Assembly (NCBI GenBank): GCA_946479405.1 | Contig: CAMLGD010000047.1 | Span: 1 to 18,181, forward strand | DNA length: 18,181 nt | Source: an uncultured Vogesella sp. | GTDB lineage: Bacteria > Pseudomonadota > Gammaproteobacteria > Burkholderiales > Chromobacteriaceae | Direction of reading: 5' to 3' | In this document: positions 1 through 9,381 of the stretch, piece after piece | How positions within the stretch are numbered: the stretch's first letter is position 1 | Layout of the letters: every line of letters begins with the position of its first letter | The notes under the pieces: model-generated | Told to the model about the DNA's origin: nothing | Databases searched by the model: none | Seen by the model: only the letters and a program-made list of their open reading frames with translations | Translations under genes and position numbers: made by a program

Positions 1-264
1 GGCGGCGAAGGCGGCGATGGCCGGGGTGCGGATGCTGACCCCCGGGCTGACCATCAGCATGTCGGCGTCGGCAAAGGTGGCATCGCTGAACGCGCCCAGG
101 CGCAGCGGCACGCCCAGCTCGGCGGACACGTTGGCCGCATTGGCCGGCTGCTCGCGGCTATCGGCGATGGTGACGCGCGCACCATGCGCCAGCAGCCAGC
201 GCGCGGCGGAAACGCCGGTGTCGCCGAGGCCGATGACGATGATGTGGCGGTTGTCGAAGCGCAT
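1..264 (-). CDS. murD: UDP-N-acetylmuramoylalanine--D-glutamate ligase, N-terminal part (cut by window edge)
   Basis: MurD adds D-glutamate to UDP-MurNAc-L-Ala in the cytoplasm. Only the first 88 codons are present; the reading frame is open to position 1 and the rest lies outside the window. The protein begins MRFDNRHIIVIGLGDTG, the Rossmann-like nucleotide-sugar binding start of MurD with its glycine-rich GLGDTG motif at about residues 12-17. It continues with VSAARWLLAHGARVTIADSR and a later SPGVS segment, both typical of the N-terminal domain. The ATG at 264 is 10 bp beyond the mraY stop. A good ribosome binding site (TGAGGA) overlaps that stop codon, which suggests translational coupling. 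Its place after mraY is the standard dcw order. Catalytic ATP-binding motifs are not in view, so integrity of the gene cannot be judged. Confidence 0.93.
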   Translation of the reverse strand, partial: MRFDNRHIIVIGLGDTGVSAARWLLAHGARVTIADSREQPANAANVSAELGVPLRLGAFSDATFADADMLMVSPGVSIRTPAIAAFAA

Positions 265-274
265 CACGTAATCC

Positions 275-1360
275 TCAACGCAGTTTCAGGGTGGCGAGGC
301 CGGCCAGCACCAGCATCATGGTCACGATCCAGAAGCGCACCACTACCTGGGTTTCCTTCCAGCCCTTCAGTTCGTAGTGGTGATGCAGCGGCGCCATGCG
401 GAACACGCGCTTGCCGGTGAGCTTGAACGAACCGACCTGGATCATCACCGACAGCGCTTCCATCACGAACAGGCCGCCCATGATCAGCAGCACGATTTCC
501 TGGCGCACGATCACTGCCACGGTGCCCAGCGCGGCGCCCAGCGCCAGCGCGCCCACGTCGCCCATGAACACCTGCGCCGGGTAGGCGTTGAACCACAGAA
601 AGCCCAGACAGGCACCGCAGATGGCGGCACAGAACACCACCACTTCATGCGCACCCGGCACGAAAGGCATGCCCAGGTATTTGGAGAACACCGCGTGGCC
701 GGCCACGTAGGCAAAGATCGACAGGCCGGCGGCCACCATCACTACCGGCAGCGCTGCCAGGCCGTCCAGACCGTCGGTGAGGTTCACCGAGTTGGAGGTG
801 CCGACGATCACGAAGTAGGTCAGCACGCAGAAACCGATGCCACCCAGTGGGTACACGATGTTCTTGAAGAACGGCACGATGAACTCGGTGGAGGCCGGTA
901 GCTTGGCGGTGGTGATCAGGAACACACCGGCGGCAATGGCCAGCGTGGATTGCCACGCCATCTTGAAGCGGGCGGACACGCCGTTCGGGTCCTTGTACAC
1001 CACCTTGCGCCAGTCGTCGTAGAAGCCCAGCGCGCCGGTACCCAGCGTTACCGCCAGCAGTAGCCACACGTACAGATTGGATAGATCGGCCCACAGTAGC
1101 GTGGTCACCGTCATCGCCAGCAGGATCAGCGTGCCGCCCATGGTCGGGGTGCCGGTTTTCACCAGGTGGGTCTGCGGGCCGTCCTTGCGCACCGCCTGGC
1201 CGACTTTCAGCTCGGTCAGCTTGGCGATCACCCACGGCCCCATCCACAGCGAGATGCCCAGCGAGGTCAGCGCGGCCATCACCGCGCGCAGGGTGACGTA
1301 GTTCAGTACATTGAAGGCGCGAATGTGTTCGCGCAGCAGATCGGCCAGCAGTAGCAGCAC
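275..1360 (-). CDS. mraY: Phospho-N-acetylmuramoyl-pentapeptide transferase (MraY)
   Basis: This polytopic inner-membrane enzyme transfers phospho-MurNAc-pentapeptide to undecaprenyl phosphate to form lipid I. The 361-residue length is normal for the family. The aspartate pair D115-D116 (in FYDDWRK), the NLTDGLDG segment (about 193-200), D268 (in FMGDVG) and the HHH loop at 326-328 (MAPLHHHYE) are all present. Many hydrophobic segments fit the usual ten-helix topology. The start is GTG at 1360, giving [21 protein letters not shown], which aligns with the common MraY start. An AAGGA lies 6 bases upstream of the GTG, within the end of murF. The gap to the murF stop is only 2 bp, and murD follows after 10 bp. 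No anomaly is seen in the protein. Confidence 0.97.
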   Translation of the reverse strand: MLLLLADLLREHIRAFNVLNYVTLRAVMAALTSLGISLWMGPWVIAKLTELKVGQAVRKDGPQTHLVKTGTPTMGGTLILLAMTVTTLLWADLSNLYVWLLLAVTLGTGALGFYDDWRKVVYKDPNGVSARFKMAWQSTLAIAAGVFLITTAKLPASTEFIVPFFKNIVYPLGGIGFCVLTYFVIVGTSNSVNLTDGLDGLAALPVVMVAAGLSIFAYVAGHAVFSKYLGMPFVPGAHEVVVFCAAICGACLGFLWFNAYPAQVFMGDVGALALGAALGTVAVIVRQEIVLLIMGGLFVMEALSVMIQVGSFKLTGKRVFRMAPLHHHYELKGWKETQVVVRFWIVTMMLVLAGLATLKLR

Positions 1361-1362
1361 GT

Positions 1363-2733
1363 TTAATCCTTCCCGTGTTCTTGTTGTGGTGTTTGCAGGT
1401 GTTCGACCACCCGCTCCATGCGCATGAAGCGCGAACCTTTCACCAGCACGGTGCTATCACTGGTGACTTGCCGATCCAGCACGGCGAGCAAGGCCGGCAG
1501 ATCGTCGAAATACTGTGCCCCGACGCCATAGGCGTTGGCCGCATGGCGGCTCAGCTCGCCCAGGCACAGCAGCAGCTCGATGCCGCGGGCGCGGGCGTGC
1601 GCACCCACTTCGGCGTGCAGTTGCGGCGCGGTGTCGCCCAGCTCACCGATCTGCCCCATCACGAAGATGCGCGGTGCCGGGTAGGCAGTCAGCACGTCGA
1701 TGCCGGCCTTCATCGAATCCGGATTGGCGTTGTAGCTATCGTCGATAACGGTGGCACCGCAGGCGGCGCGCTTGAGTTGCTGACGCCCCTTCACACCAGC
1801 AAACGCGGCCAGCCCGGCGGCGATGGCGGCCAGCGGCACGTCCAGCGCCAGCGCCAGCGCAGCGGCGGCCAGCGCATTGCGCACGTTGTGTTCGCCGGCA
1901 GCCGGCAGCTCGATGGCTTGCTCGCCTTGCGCACAAACCAGGGTGAAGCAGTTGCCGGTCGCGCTGGCGACGATATCGCGGGCACCAACGTTGGCCGCAG
2001 CACCCAGGCCGAAACTCAGTTGGCGATGCTGGCCGGCGGCGGCGGCAAAGATCGGTAGTTGCGCGTCGTCGGCATTGATGATGGCGACGCCGTCAGGGGT
2101 AAGGCCTTCGAAAATCTCACTCTTGGCGCGGGCGATATCAGTGGTACTGTCAAAGCCGCCGCCCAGGTGCGCGCGCATGGCGTTGTTGACCAGCGCCACC
2201 TGCGGCCGCGCCAGCCCGGTGAGGTAGCGGATCTCGCCAAAGTGGTTCATGCCCATCTCGATGACGGCATAGCGGTGCGCCGGGCGCAGCGCCAGCAGCG
2301 TCAGCGGCAGGCCGATATCGTTATTGAAGTTGCCGGCGGTGGCATGTACCGCATCGCTGCCGGCATGGGCGCGCAGGATGGCGGCGACCATTTCCTTGAC
2401 CGTGGTCTTGCCGTTGGAGCCGGTGATGCCGATACGCTTCACATCCAGACGCGCGCACCAGTCTGCGGCCAACGTTCCCAGCGCCAGGCGGGTGTCGTCA
2501 GCGCGGATCACACTGCCGCCAGCCGGCGCAAAATCGCGATGCACCAGCGCAAAGGCACCTTTGGCCAGCACCTCGGGTACGAAGGCATGCGCGTCGAAGT
2601 TGTCGCCCTTCAGCGCCACGAACAGGTCGCCGGCTTGCACCGCGCGGCTATCGGTGACCACGCGGTTGAACACGGCATCGCTGCCAAGCAGCTCACCGGA
2701 CAGGATGCGGGCGGCTTCACTCAGCATCAGCAT
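1363..2733 (-). CDS. murF: UDP-N-acetylmuramoyl-tripeptide--D-alanyl-D-alanine ligase (MurF)
   Basis: MurF adds the D-Ala-D-Ala dipeptide to UDP-MurNAc-tripeptide, the last cytoplasmic step of precursor synthesis. With the start chosen here it has 456 residues, typical of the family. The ATP-binding P-loop [10 protein letters not shown] is at about 102-111, with [10 protein letters not shown] near 159-168 and AKSEIFEG in the central domain. The C-terminal part carries [11 protein letters not shown]. An in-frame ATG exists at 2769 ([10 protein letters not shown]...). ATG 2733 is preferred because it gives the family-like start [11 protein letters not shown] and has a G-run (GGGGGG) about 6 bases upstream. 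It overlaps the murE end by 17 bp. ATG 2727 is a less likely alternative. The variant [12 protein letters not shown], where many families have an AHLEGF-like sequence, is to my recollection like Neisseria MurF. Confidence 0.95.
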   Translation of the reverse strand: MLMLSEAARILSGELLGSDAVFNRVVTDSRAVQAGDLFVALKGDNFDAHAFVPEVLAKGAFALVHRDFAPAGGSVIRADDTRLALGTLAADWCARLDVKRIGITGSNGKTTVKEMVAAILRAHAGSDAVHATAGNFNNDIGLPLTLLALRPAHRYAVIEMGMNHFGEIRYLTGLARPQVALVNNAMRAHLGGGFDSTTDIARAKSEIFEGLTPDGVAIINADDAQLPIFAAAAGQHRQLSFGLGAAANVGARDIVASATGNCFTLVCAQGEQAIELPAAGEHNVRNALAAAALALALDVPLAAIAAGLAAFAGVKGRQQLKRAACGATVIDDSYNANPDSMKAGIDVLTAYPAPRIFVMGQIGELGDTAPQLHAEVGAHARARGIELLLCLGELSRHAANAYGVGAQYFDDLPALLAVLDRQVTSDSTVLVKGSRFMRMERVVEHLQTPQQEHGKD

Positions 2734-4207
2734 GCGCGGCCCCCCAGGCGGTGAGGGCGTCTTCGGCAACGCGGAAGTCGGAGAACGGATGCTTCACGCC
2801 GGCGATGTCCTGATACTCCTCATGACCCTTGCCGGCGATCAGCACGACATCGCCCACCCGCGCCTGCAGTACCGCCCAGTGAATGGCGGCGGCACGGTCG
2901 ATTTCAACGTGGCCCGGTGCCTGCATACCCGCCACGATGTCACTGATGATGGCCTGCGGATCCTCGCTGCGCGGATTGTCGCTGGTCACCACCGCCACAT
3001 CGGCAATGCGCTCGGCGATACCGCCCATGATCGGACGCTTGCCCTTGTCGCGGTCGCCGCCGCAGCCAAAGACACAGAACAGCTTGCTGCCCGCCGGGCG
3101 GATATCCGACAGCGTGGCCAGCGCCTTGTCCAGCGCATCCGGGGTGTGGGCGTAATCCACCACCACCAGCGGCTCCAGGCTGCTGCCGATGCGCTGCATG
3201 CGGCCACGCGCCGGCTGGATCCTGCCCAGCACGCGGGCGGCGTCGTCCAGTGCCACGCCATTGGCACACAGCACGGCGAGGCAGGCCAGCATGTTGGCCG
3301 CATTGAAACGCCCCAGCAGCGGGCTCTTGATGTCGGCATCGCCCCACGGGGTGGTAACGGTGAGCTGCAGGCCGTCCAGGTTGGCCGCCAGGCTCAGCGG
3401 GCGCACATCGCCCTGCTCCAGGCCATAGGTGATGACCCGAGTATGCGCGGCATCAATGCCGGCCGCCAGGGTGCGGCCAAAAGCGTCATCGGCGTTGATC
3501 ACTGCATGCTGCAGGCCCTGCCAGTGGAACAGCTTGGCCTTGGAGGCACCGTACTCTTCCATGCTGCCGTGGTAGTCAAGATGATCGCGGGTCAGATTGG
3601 TAAACACTGCGCTGCGGAACGCCACCCCATTGACACGAAACTGGTCCAGGCCGTGGCTGGACACTTCCATACTCACCACGCTGGCGCCCTGACGGCGATA
3701 TTCCGCCAGCTTCTGCTGTACGGTGATCGGGTCCGGCGTGGTATGCGAGGTCTGGGTCAGCTCGCCGTAGAAACCATTGCCCACGGTGCCGATCAGCGCA
3801 GCCTTCTCGCCCAGCAAGGCATAGGCTTGCGCCAGCCAGTGTGAAATCGAGGTCTTGCCATTGGTGCCGGTGATGCCGATCACCGCTATATCACGGCTGG
3901 GATGGCCATAGACATGCGCGGCCACGATGCCGGCATTGGCACGCAGATTGAACACCGGCAGATTGGGCACCTGCCAGGCCGGGTTCCACTGGAAGCCGTC
4001 GGCATCGTCCCACAGCACCGCTGCGGCGCCTTTTCCCAGCGCGGCGGCGATAAAATCGCGGCCATCGCTGTATTCGCCACGACAGGCCAGGAACAGGTCG
4101 CCCGGCAGCACGCGGCGGCTGTCAGTCTCGACGCGGCTCACGGCAACGCCAAGACCCTGCAGCACGGCAGGGTCCCAGTCTGGCAAGTTGATCAGGCTGC
4201 TTTTCAT
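2717..4207 (-). CDS. murE: UDP-N-acetylmuramoyl-L-alanyl-D-glutamate--2,6-diaminopimelate ligase (MurE)
   Basis: MurE adds the third amino acid of the stem peptide. The protein has 496 residues. The P-loop [10 protein letters not shown] is at 111-120. HTTPDP near 155-160 and TRDHLDYHG near 207-214 mark the central domain. The lysine in YGASKAKLF (probably K223) is the expected carbamylated lysine. The substrate-selecting motif DNPR is at 410-413, which in this family indicates meso-diaminopimelate rather than lysine, as expected for a Gram-negative. GKGHEEYQ lies near 459-466. The ATG at 4207 shares four bases (ATGA) with the ftsI stop. The 3' end overlaps murF by 17 bp. The gene appears intact. 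Confidence 0.97.
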   Translation of the reverse strand: MKSSLINLPDWDPAVLQGLGVAVSRVETDSRRVLPGDLFLACRGEYSDGRDFIAAALGKGAAAVLWDDADGFQWNPAWQVPNLPVFNLRANAGIVAAHVYGHPSRDIAVIGITGTNGKTSISHWLAQAYALLGEKAALIGTVGNGFYGELTQTSHTTPDPITVQQKLAEYRRQGASVVSMEVSSHGLDQFRVNGVAFRSAVFTNLTRDHLDYHGSMEEYGASKAKLFHWQGLQHAVINADDAFGRTLAAGIDAAHTRVITYGLEQGDVRPLSLAANLDGLQLTVTTPWGDADIKSPLLGRFNAANMLACLAVLCANGVALDDAARVLGRIQPARGRMQRIGSSLEPLVVVDYAHTPDALDKALATLSDIRPAGSKLFCVFGCGGDRDKGKRPIMGGIAERIADVAVVTSDNPRSEDPQAIISDIVAGMQAPGHVEIDRAAAIHWAVLQARVGDVVLIAGKGHEEYQDIAGVKHPFSDFRVAEDALTAWGAAHADAE

Positions 4208-5952
4208 GTTTCTTCCCGCACTTCCGAAATCTGTTGTTCCGGAATCAGTGTGTTATTGGAGGGAGCGTCAGGCTCGACCCCCAGAATCCGCAAGCTGCCG
4301 GCCATAATGTTGGAGAAGGCCGGCCCGGACACGGTGCCACCGTAGTAGCCGCCGATAGAGGGTTCGTCGATCATCACCGCCACGATCAGGCGCGGGTTGG
4401 TGGCCGGCGCAAAGCCGACAAACAGGCCGATATGCTTGTCCGAGGCATAGCGGCCGCCCACCAGCTTGCGTGCGGTACCCGACTTGCCAGCCACGTGATA
4501 GCCCAGCACCTGGGCCCGTACTGCGGTGCCGCCCTCTTCGGTCACGGCGATCATCATCTGCCGCATCTTGCGCGCGGTGTCTTCCTTCACCACCTGCCGT
4601 CCCGGATTGGGCACCGCCAGCTTGGTGAACGACAGCGGCAGCAAGGCGCCGCCGTGGGTAAAGATGGTGTAGGCACGCGCCAGCTGCAGCAGGCTCACCG
4701 TCACGCCGTAGCCGAACGACATGGTGGCCTGCTCGATCGGGCGCCAGCCCTGCCAGTCACGCAGCCGACCGGAGCTTTCACCGGGGAAGCCGGACTGCGG
4801 GCTGATGCCGAAGCCGCTCTGACGGTAGAAGGTCCACATCTGCTCCGGCGAGAACATCGCCGCAATCTTGGACGAGCCAACGTTGGAGGATTTCTGGATG
4901 ATGCCGGACACGGTCAGCGACGGATTCGGGTGCGAATCGCGTACCGTCGCTGGGCCGATCATGTAAGGACGGGTATCAAACCAGGTGTCCGGCGTGATGC
5001 GGCCGGCGTCGATGCCCATCGCCACGGTGAACGGTTTCATGGTGGAGCCCGGTTCAAACATGTCCACCACCGCGCGGTTGCGGCGCATTTCCGGCTCCAG
5101 CACCGCGCGGTTGTTCGGGTTGTACGATGGGGTATTGGCCAGTGCCAGCACTTCGCCGCTCTGGGCATCCAGCACCACCACGCCGCCGGCCTTGGCCTTG
5201 AACGCCTCGGTAGCAGCCGACAGTTCGCGGAACGCCAGGTACTGGATGCGCTTGTCGATGGACAGCGCCAGGGTCTGACCGTCGCGCGGCGGCTCGATGG
5301 CGGCAACATCTTCAATGATGTGACCACGGCGGTCCTTCAGCACCGTGCGGCTGCCAGCCTTGCCGGCCAGCATCTTCTCGCGGGTCAGCTCCAGCCCTTC
5401 CTGGCCCTTGCCGTCCACGCCGGTAAAACCTATTACGTGCGACAGCATCTCGCCGGCCGGGTAGTAGCGGCGGTACTCCTGCTGCTTGGCTATGCCCGGA
5501 ATGCCCAGCGCCATCACCTGCTGTGCCAGCTGCGGACTGATCTGGCGCTTGAGGTAGACGAATTCGCGCTTTTTATCGGCAAACTTCTGCTGCAGTTCGG
5601 CCTGCGGCAGCTCCAGCAGACGCGATAATGCGGCCAACTTGGCCGCCGGTACCGGGTTCATGTCCACCGGGCTGGCCCAGATCGACTGCACCGGAGTACT
5701 GATCGCCAGCGGCTCACCGTTGCGGTCGGTAATCACGCCGCGGTTGGCTTCCAGCACCAGCGCGCGGCGGAAACGCGCCTCACCCTGGTTCAGCAGAAAA
5801 TCCTGCTGGACGACTTGCAGATAGATTGCACGCGACAGCAGCGCCAATAGCAGCAGACCCAGCAACACCTGCACCACGGCCACGCGGCCGGGTGCCAGCC
5901 GCATATGCGGCTTGACGGTGTTGCGGATCGGCGGCGAATAGACGCGGCTCAT
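4204..5952 (-). CDS. ftsI: Peptidoglycan D,D-transpeptidase FtsI (PBP3), septal
   Basis: FtsI is the class B penicillin-binding protein that cross-links septal peptidoglycan with FtsW. The 582-residue protein has a short cytoplasmic N-terminus and a single membrane anchor at about 23-44. A pedestal domain follows ([15 protein letters not shown] near 69-83). The transpeptidase domain carries the active-site serine S303 in EPGSTMKPF (SxxK), the SSN motif at 355-357 and KSGT at 490-493. The open frame extends upstream to 6180, but that stretch is antisense-like and overlaps ftsL. ATG 5952 gives [12 protein letters not shown], has GGAGGG about 7 bases upstream, and overlaps the ftsL stop by 4 bp (ATGA). 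It sits in the standard dcw position between ftsL and murE. Confidence 0.96.
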   Translation of the reverse strand: MSRVYSPPIRNTVKPHMRLAPGRVAVVQVLLGLLLLALLSRAIYLQVVQQDFLLNQGEARFRRALVLEANRGVITDRNGEPLAISTPVQSIWASPVDMNPVPAAKLAALSRLLELPQAELQQKFADKKREFVYLKRQISPQLAQQVMALGIPGIAKQQEYRRYYPAGEMLSHVIGFTGVDGKGQEGLELTREKMLAGKAGSRTVLKDRRGHIIEDVAAIEPPRDGQTLALSIDKRIQYLAFRELSAATEAFKAKAGGVVVLDAQSGEVLALANTPSYNPNNRAVLEPEMRRNRAVVDMFEPGSTMKPFTVAMGIDAGRITPDTWFDTRPYMIGPATVRDSHPNPSLTVSGIIQKSSNVGSSKIAAMFSPEQMWTFYRQSGFGISPQSGFPGESSGRLRDWQGWRPIEQATMSFGYGVTVSLLQLARAYTIFTHGGALLPLSFTKLAVPNPGRQVVKEDTARKMRQMMIAVTEEGGTAVRAQVLGYHVAGKSGTARKLVGGRYASDKHIGLFVGFAPATNPRLIVAVMIDEPSIGGYYGGTVSGPAFSNIMAGSLRILGVEPDAPSNNTLIPEQQISEVREET

Positions 5953-6227
5953 CGCACGCCCTCCGGCGTAATCACGTACACCTGACGCTGACTGGGGGTC
6001 AGCATGCCAAGGCGCGTGGAAGCGGACTTCTCGATCAGCGCATGTGCGCCCCAGGTACTTTGCTCCAGCAGCAGCTGGCCATACTCGACATCGAGCTGGC
6101 GCGACAGCTTCTGCTGCTTTTCCAGTTCGTTGTACAGGCGGCGTGACATGTGCTGCGAAGTCACCACCGACATCGCACACCCGATCACAGCCACCAGCAA
6201 GGCGGCATTGAGCTTGTTAATGCTCAC
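5949..6227 (-). CDS. ftsL: Cell division protein FtsL
   Basis: FtsL is a small bitopic divisome protein that forms the FtsQLB complex and helps activate FtsW/FtsI. With the start chosen here it has 92 residues: a very short cytoplasmic tail, one transmembrane helix (about 7-24, [20 protein letters not shown]) and a periplasmic coiled-coil-like segment ([26 protein letters not shown]). A conserved-looking tail follows ([17 protein letters not shown]). The start is a judgement. GTG at 6227 has AAGGGGA a few bases upstream and overlaps the rsmH stop as GTGA. An upstream in-frame ATG at 6242 would add five residues but has no visible ribosome binding site. Position between rsmH and ftsI supports the assignment; sequence identity is low in this family. 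Confidence 0.9.
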   Translation of the reverse strand: MSINKLNAALLVAVIGCAMSVVTSQHMSRRLYNELEKQQKLSRQLDVEYGQLLLEQSTWGAHALIEKSASTRLGMLTPSQRQVYVITPEGVR

Positions 6228-7183
6228 GCCGTCCCCTTCCATTCGCCGGCGGTGCGCTCGGCCACGCGCATGATGGCGCTACGGGCACGCGGGTTGGTCG
6301 CCACTTCTTCCGCGCTGCAACGGATAGCCTTGCCCACCGGCTTGATTGCCGCTTCGGCGATATCCGCAGCGCGCACCGGCACCCACGACGGCAGGGTGTC
6401 GGTGGTGCTGGCTTCGCGGATGAAGTTCTTGACGATGCGGTCTTCCAGCGAGTGGAAACTGATCACCGCCAGACGACCGCCCAGCGCCAGATGCGAGACC
6501 ACCTGCGGCAATACTGCTTTCAGCTCATCCAGCTCGCGGTTGATGAAAATCCTTATCGCCTGGAAGGTTCGCGTCGCGGGGTCCTGACCTGGTTCCCGAG
6601 TGCGGACGTTTTTCCCAACGAGCAAGGCGAGCTCACGCGTCGTCTCGAGGGGACGCTCAGCCCTTTGCGCAACAATGGCTGCTGCGATCTTGCGAGCAAA
6701 CCGCTCTTCACCATAAGTCTTGATTACCTCTGCAATGTCGGCCTCGTCGGCACTGGCCAGCCAGTCGGCTGCGGTGATGCCGCGAGTGGTGTCCATGCGC
6801 ATGTCCAGCGGCGCATCGAAACGAAAACTGAAACCGCGACGACCATCGTCGATCTGCGGCGAAGAAATACCCAGGTCCATCAGCACGCCATCCACCTGAG
6901 GCACGCCCAATGCGGCCAATTCGGCGGCGAAGGTCTCGAACCCGTTGTGCACGATGGTGAAACGCGGGTCGGTCGCCGCCAGCGCGCTGGCCACGGCGAT
7001 GGCTTCCGGGTCTTTGTCGAATGCGATCAGGCGACCCTGTGGCCCCAGCTGGGACAGGATCAACCGGCTATGGCCGCCGCGCCCGAAGGTGCAATCGACG
7101 TAAACGCCATCCGGACGAATGGCGAGGGCCGCGACGGCCTCATCGAGTAGCACCGTGCGGTGAACAAAAACTGCGTCGGTCAA
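6224..7183 (-). CDS. rsmH: 16S rRNA (cytosine(1402)-N(4))-methyltransferase RsmH
   Basis: RsmH (formerly MraW) methylates N4 of C1402 in 16S rRNA using S-adenosylmethionine. The protein has 319 residues. The SAM-binding motif TFGRGGHS is at 32-39, FDKDPEA near 55-61, DLGISSPQ near 103-110 and the family signature [18 protein letters not shown] at about 204-221. [10 protein letters not shown] lies near 243-252 and NPRARSA near 297-303. The start is TTG at 7183, sharing four bases with the mraZ stop (TTGA). GGAG lies about 9-10 bases upstream, and no good ATG or GTG occurs nearby in frame. The stretch at about 6544-6740 uses codons unlike its surroundings (ATA, AGG, CGA, CTC, TTG, GGG), although the protein there is well conserved. 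Confidence 0.96.
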   Translation of the reverse strand: MTDAVFVHRTVLLDEAVAALAIRPDGVYVDCTFGRGGHSRLILSQLGPQGRLIAFDKDPEAIAVASALAATDPRFTIVHNGFETFAAELAALGVPQVDGVLMDLGISSPQIDDGRRGFSFRFDAPLDMRMDTTRGITAADWLASADEADIAEVIKTYGEERFARKIAAAIVAQRAERPLETTRELALLVGKNVRTREPGQDPATRTFQAIRIFINRELDELKAVLPQVVSHLALGGRLAVISFHSLEDRIVKNFIREASTTDTLPSWVPVRAADIAEAAIKPVGKAIRCSAEEVATNPRARSAIMRVAERTAGEWKGTA

Positions 7184-7626
7184 AGCGTGAAATCTCCAAG
7201 ATGCTGCGCAAGGTCAGCAGGATCAATGTCGAGTGCTGCGGTGGTCTGGTTGTCCCAACCCGCGGCATCCCACAGTTCAAAGCGGTTACCCATCCCCACC
7301 AGCGCCACGTCCTTGTCCAGCCGGGTCAGCTCGCGCAGGCGAGCGGGCAGCAGGATACGGCCGGCAGCATCCATCTCCAGCGTCTCGGCGTGTCCAAGTA
7401 CCAGACGCTGATAGCTTTTGAGCGTGGGGTTGCCGCTGGGCAAGGCCAGCAAACGCTGCTCGACGGGCTTCCAGTTGGGTTCGGGGTAAATCAGCAGGTG
7501 ATCGGAGGATTCGAGGGTAACGACAAGCTTGTGACCAAAAGCGGACAGCAGTGTCTCGCGGTGCCTGGCCGGAATGGCCAGACGCCCCTTGGCATCAAGA
7601 GAGACAAGACTTACGCCGCCGATCAT
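7180..7626 (-). CDS. mraZ: Transcriptional regulator MraZ
   Basis: MraZ is a DNA-binding protein of the SpoVT/AbrB-like fold. It forms a ring oligomer and in E. coli represses its own dcw promoter. The 148-residue protein shows the two expected repeats, [11 protein letters not shown] at about 11-21 and [15 protein letters not shown] at about 86-100. It starts at ATG 7626 ([16 protein letters not shown]); the region upstream of this ATG (AACAAA) has no strong Shine-Dalgarno sequence. It is the first gene of the dcw operon and overlaps rsmH by 4 bp. Its likely operator, a set of GTGGG boxes at 10-bp spacing, lies 40-74 bp upstream of the start (7666-7700), so autoregulation is strongly suggested. 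Confidence 0.95.
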   Translation of the reverse strand: MIGGVSLVSLDAKGRLAIPARHRETLLSAFGHKLVVTLESSDHLLIYPEPNWKPVEQRLLALPSGNPTLKSYQRLVLGHAETLEMDAAGRILLPARLRELTRLDKDVALVGMGNRFELWDAAGWDNQTTAALDIDPADLAQHLGDFTL

Positions 7627-7665
7627 TTTGTTTGGACACTGCGCCTAGAAGTTAGGGGCCGTCGC

Positions 7666-7700
7666 CCCACAATTACCCACTTCACCCCACTTTTCGCCAC
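7666..7700 (-). promoter_or_regulatory. MraZ operator: four boxes at exact 10-bp period
   Basis: Read on the minus strand, the pentamer GTGGG occurs at 7686-7690, 7676-7680 and 7666-7670. A degenerate first copy, GTGGC, is at 7696-7700. Five-base spacers separate them, so the units repeat every 10 bp. Known MraZ sites in other bacteria are TGGG-type direct repeats separated by about five bases in front of mraZ. The first unit overlaps the -10 element of the promoter described here by two bases, and the others fall just downstream of the predicted transcription start. That position suits repression. The assignment rests on pattern and position; binding itself is inference. Confidence 0.88.
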
Positions 7701-7727
7701 TATAGGGAAACGGTTTTACCCGGTCAA
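7699..7727 (-). promoter_or_regulatory. Sigma70-type promoter of the dcw operon
   Basis: On the minus strand a -35 element TTGACC (7722-7727) is followed by a 17-base spacer and a -10 element TATAGT (7699-7704). This is close to the sigma70 consensus with ideal spacing. Transcription would begin near 7692, leaving a leader of roughly 65 bases before mraZ that contains the MraZ boxes. No other promoter is evident between here and murD, so it probably drives the whole cluster, though internal promoters cannot be excluded. Confidence 0.8.
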
Positions 7728-7867
7728 CATCGAAAAGTGCTAATTAGCCTTTGGCGACAATGACTTATCGGATTGTTTCAAATGAGAAATTGAGACAAAT
7801 CAGCGGCTTACGGAAACAACCCTAGAATGGATGTCAACTCATGCTATTGGCACGATTGGTCACAGCT
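7728..7867. other. AT-rich spacer upstream of the dcw promoter
   Basis: About 140 bp lie between the gatB terminator and the dcw promoter. The stretch is visibly AT-richer than the surrounding genes and has no convincing ORF. It holds an imperfect inverted repeat, TTGTTTC (7773-7779) and GAGACAA (7792-7798), about 45 bp upstream of the -35 element. This could be a regulator site or an upstream activating region, but nothing identifies a binding protein. A perfect TTGACA on the minus strand (7832-7837) lacks a -10 partner at proper distance. Confidence 0.5.
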
Positions 7868-7901
7868 AAAAAAGCAGCGGCGCACCGCTTGGGTGCGCCG
7901 C
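7868..7901 (-). terminator. Rho-independent terminator after gatB
   Basis: On the minus strand, a perfect 10-bp stem GCGGCGCACC / GGTGCGCCGC (7892-7901 and 7877-7886) encloses a 5-base loop. Two to three bases further on is a run of six T residues (7868-7873). It begins 22 bp after the gatB stop. It should end the gatCAB transcript and insulate it from the dcw promoter downstream. Confidence 0.92.
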
Positions 7902-7923
7902 CCTGTGCCACTTTCCAACCGGA

Positions 7924-9351
7924 TCAGGCCAGTTTCTGCTTCAGGATCTCTTGCACCTGCGCCGGATTGGCCTTGCCCTTGGATGCCTTCATCACCTGAC
8001 CTGCCAGCGCATTGAGCGCCTTCTCCTTGCCGGCGCGGAACTCTTCCACCGCCTTGGGGTTGGCCGCAATGGCTTCTTCCACCATCTTTTCGATGGCACC
8101 GGCATCCGACACCTGCTTCAGGCCATCGCGCTCGATGATGGCATCGGCGGAGAGATCGCTCTCCCACAAGGCATCAAACACCTGCTTGGCCAGCTTGTTG
8201 GACAGCGTGCCATCGGCAACACGGACGATCAGCCCGGACAGGCGTTCCACCGAGATCGGGCAGGCCGTAATGTCCAGTCCTTCGCGGTTCAAGCGTGCCG
8301 CCACTTCGCCACCCAGCCAGTTGGCCGCCAGCTTGCCCTGACCGGTAGCCCTGGTCACCGCCTCGAAATACTGCGCTAGCGCCAGACTGGAAGTCAGCAG
8401 CGCGCCATCGTAAGCCGACACACCGTATTGCTCGGCAAAACGCGCCTTCATCTGCCCCGGCAGTTCCGGCATTTCGCCACGAATACGGGCAATCTGCTCA
8501 TCACTGATACGCACCGGCAGCAGGTCCGGGTCCGGGAAGTAGCGGTAATCGTGCGCGTCTTCCTTGCTGCGCATCATGCGGGTTTCGCCGCTGTCCGGAT
8601 CGAACAGCACGGTGGCCTGCTGGATCTTGCCGCCGTCTTCGATGGTGTCGATCTGCCACTGGATCTCGTACTTGATCGCCTGCTCCAGAAAGCGGAAGGA
8701 GTTCAGGTTCTTGATCTCGCGGCGGGTGCCGAACTCGGCCTGACCGAACGGACGCACCGATACGTTGGCATCCACCCGGAAGCTGCCTTCCTGCATATTG
8801 CCGTCGCAGATGCCCAGCCAGGTCACCAGCGTGTGCAGCGTTTTGGCATAGGCCACCGCCTCTTCCGGCGAGCGCATGTCCGGCTCGGACACCACTTCCA
8901 GCAGCGGGGTGCCGGCGCGGTTAAGGTCGATGCCGGTCATGCCGTGGAAGTCTTCGTGCAGCGATTTGCCGGCATCTTCTTCCATGTGCGCGCGGGTAAC
9001 GCGGATAGTCTTTTCTTCTTCACCCACCAGAATCGCCAGTTTGCCGTGCTCGACAATCGGCAGCTCCATCTGGCTGATCTGGTAACCCTTGGGCAGGTCC
9101 GGGTAGAAGTAGTTTTTGCGCGCGAACACGTTCTTCTGGTTAATGCTGGCATCCAACGCCAGTCCCAGACGAATAGCCTTGTCTACCACCGCCTTGTTCA
9201 TCACCGGCAGCACGCCCGGCAGCGCCAGCTCCACCAGCGAGGCTTGGGTGTTCGGCTCGGCACCAAAGGCAGTGCTGGCGCCGGAGAAAATCTTGGAAAC
9301 GGTGTTGAGCTGCACGTGCACCTCAAGACCGATAACGACTTCCCATTTCAT
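7924..9351 (-). CDS. gatB: Asp-tRNA(Asn)/Glu-tRNA(Gln) amidotransferase subunit B
   Basis: GatB is the kinase and tRNA-binding subunit of GatCAB, which converts Glu-tRNA(Gln) and/or Asp-tRNA(Asn) into the correct amidated form. The 475-residue protein begins [15 protein letters not shown], the family signature. Further motifs are [16 protein letters not shown] near 79-94, [17 protein letters not shown] near 146-162 and the [15 protein letters not shown] segment. The YqeY-like helical tail, from about residue 330, contains the C-terminal [15 protein letters not shown]. The ATG at 9351 has AAGGA about 10 bases upstream. It is the last gene of gatCAB, 70 bp after gatA, and is followed by an intrinsic terminator. 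No defect is seen. Confidence 0.97.
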   Translation of the reverse strand: MKWEVVIGLEVHVQLNTVSKIFSGASTAFGAEPNTQASLVELALPGVLPVMNKAVVDKAIRLGLALDASINQKNVFARKNYFYPDLPKGYQISQMELPIVEHGKLAILVGEEEKTIRVTRAHMEEDAGKSLHEDFHGMTGIDLNRAGTPLLEVVSEPDMRSPEEAVAYAKTLHTLVTWLGICDGNMQEGSFRVDANVSVRPFGQAEFGTRREIKNLNSFRFLEQAIKYEIQWQIDTIEDGGKIQQATVLFDPDSGETRMMRSKEDAHDYRYFPDPDLLPVRISDEQIARIRGEMPELPGQMKARFAEQYGVSAYDGALLTSSLALAQYFEAVTRATGQGKLAANWLGGEVAARLNREGLDITACPISVERLSGLIVRVADGTLSNKLAKQVFDALWESDLSADAIIERDGLKQVSDAGAIEKMVEEAIAANPKAVEEFRAGKEKALNALAGQVMKASKGKANPAQVQEILKQKLA

Positions 9352-9381
9352 GATTGGAAAATCCTTTTTCTATTCAGTCAG

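Noticed and set aside
2324..3844. Long plus-strand ORF (506 codons) opposite murF and murE
   Set aside because: It lies wholly antisense to two clearly conserved enzymes, spans their junction and has no recognisable domain. Long antisense frames are expected from GC-rich codon bias.
5953..6180. Upstream extension of the ftsI frame by 76 codons
   Set aside because: It overlaps ftsL entirely and is unlike FtsI. ATG 5952 has a good GGAGGG site and the usual 4-bp overlap with ftsL.
7809..7837. Second dcw promoter starting from a perfect TTGACA on the minus strand (7832-7837)
   Set aside because: At 16-18 bp spacing the available hexamers (TTCCGT, TCCGTA, CCGTAA) do not resemble a -10 element.
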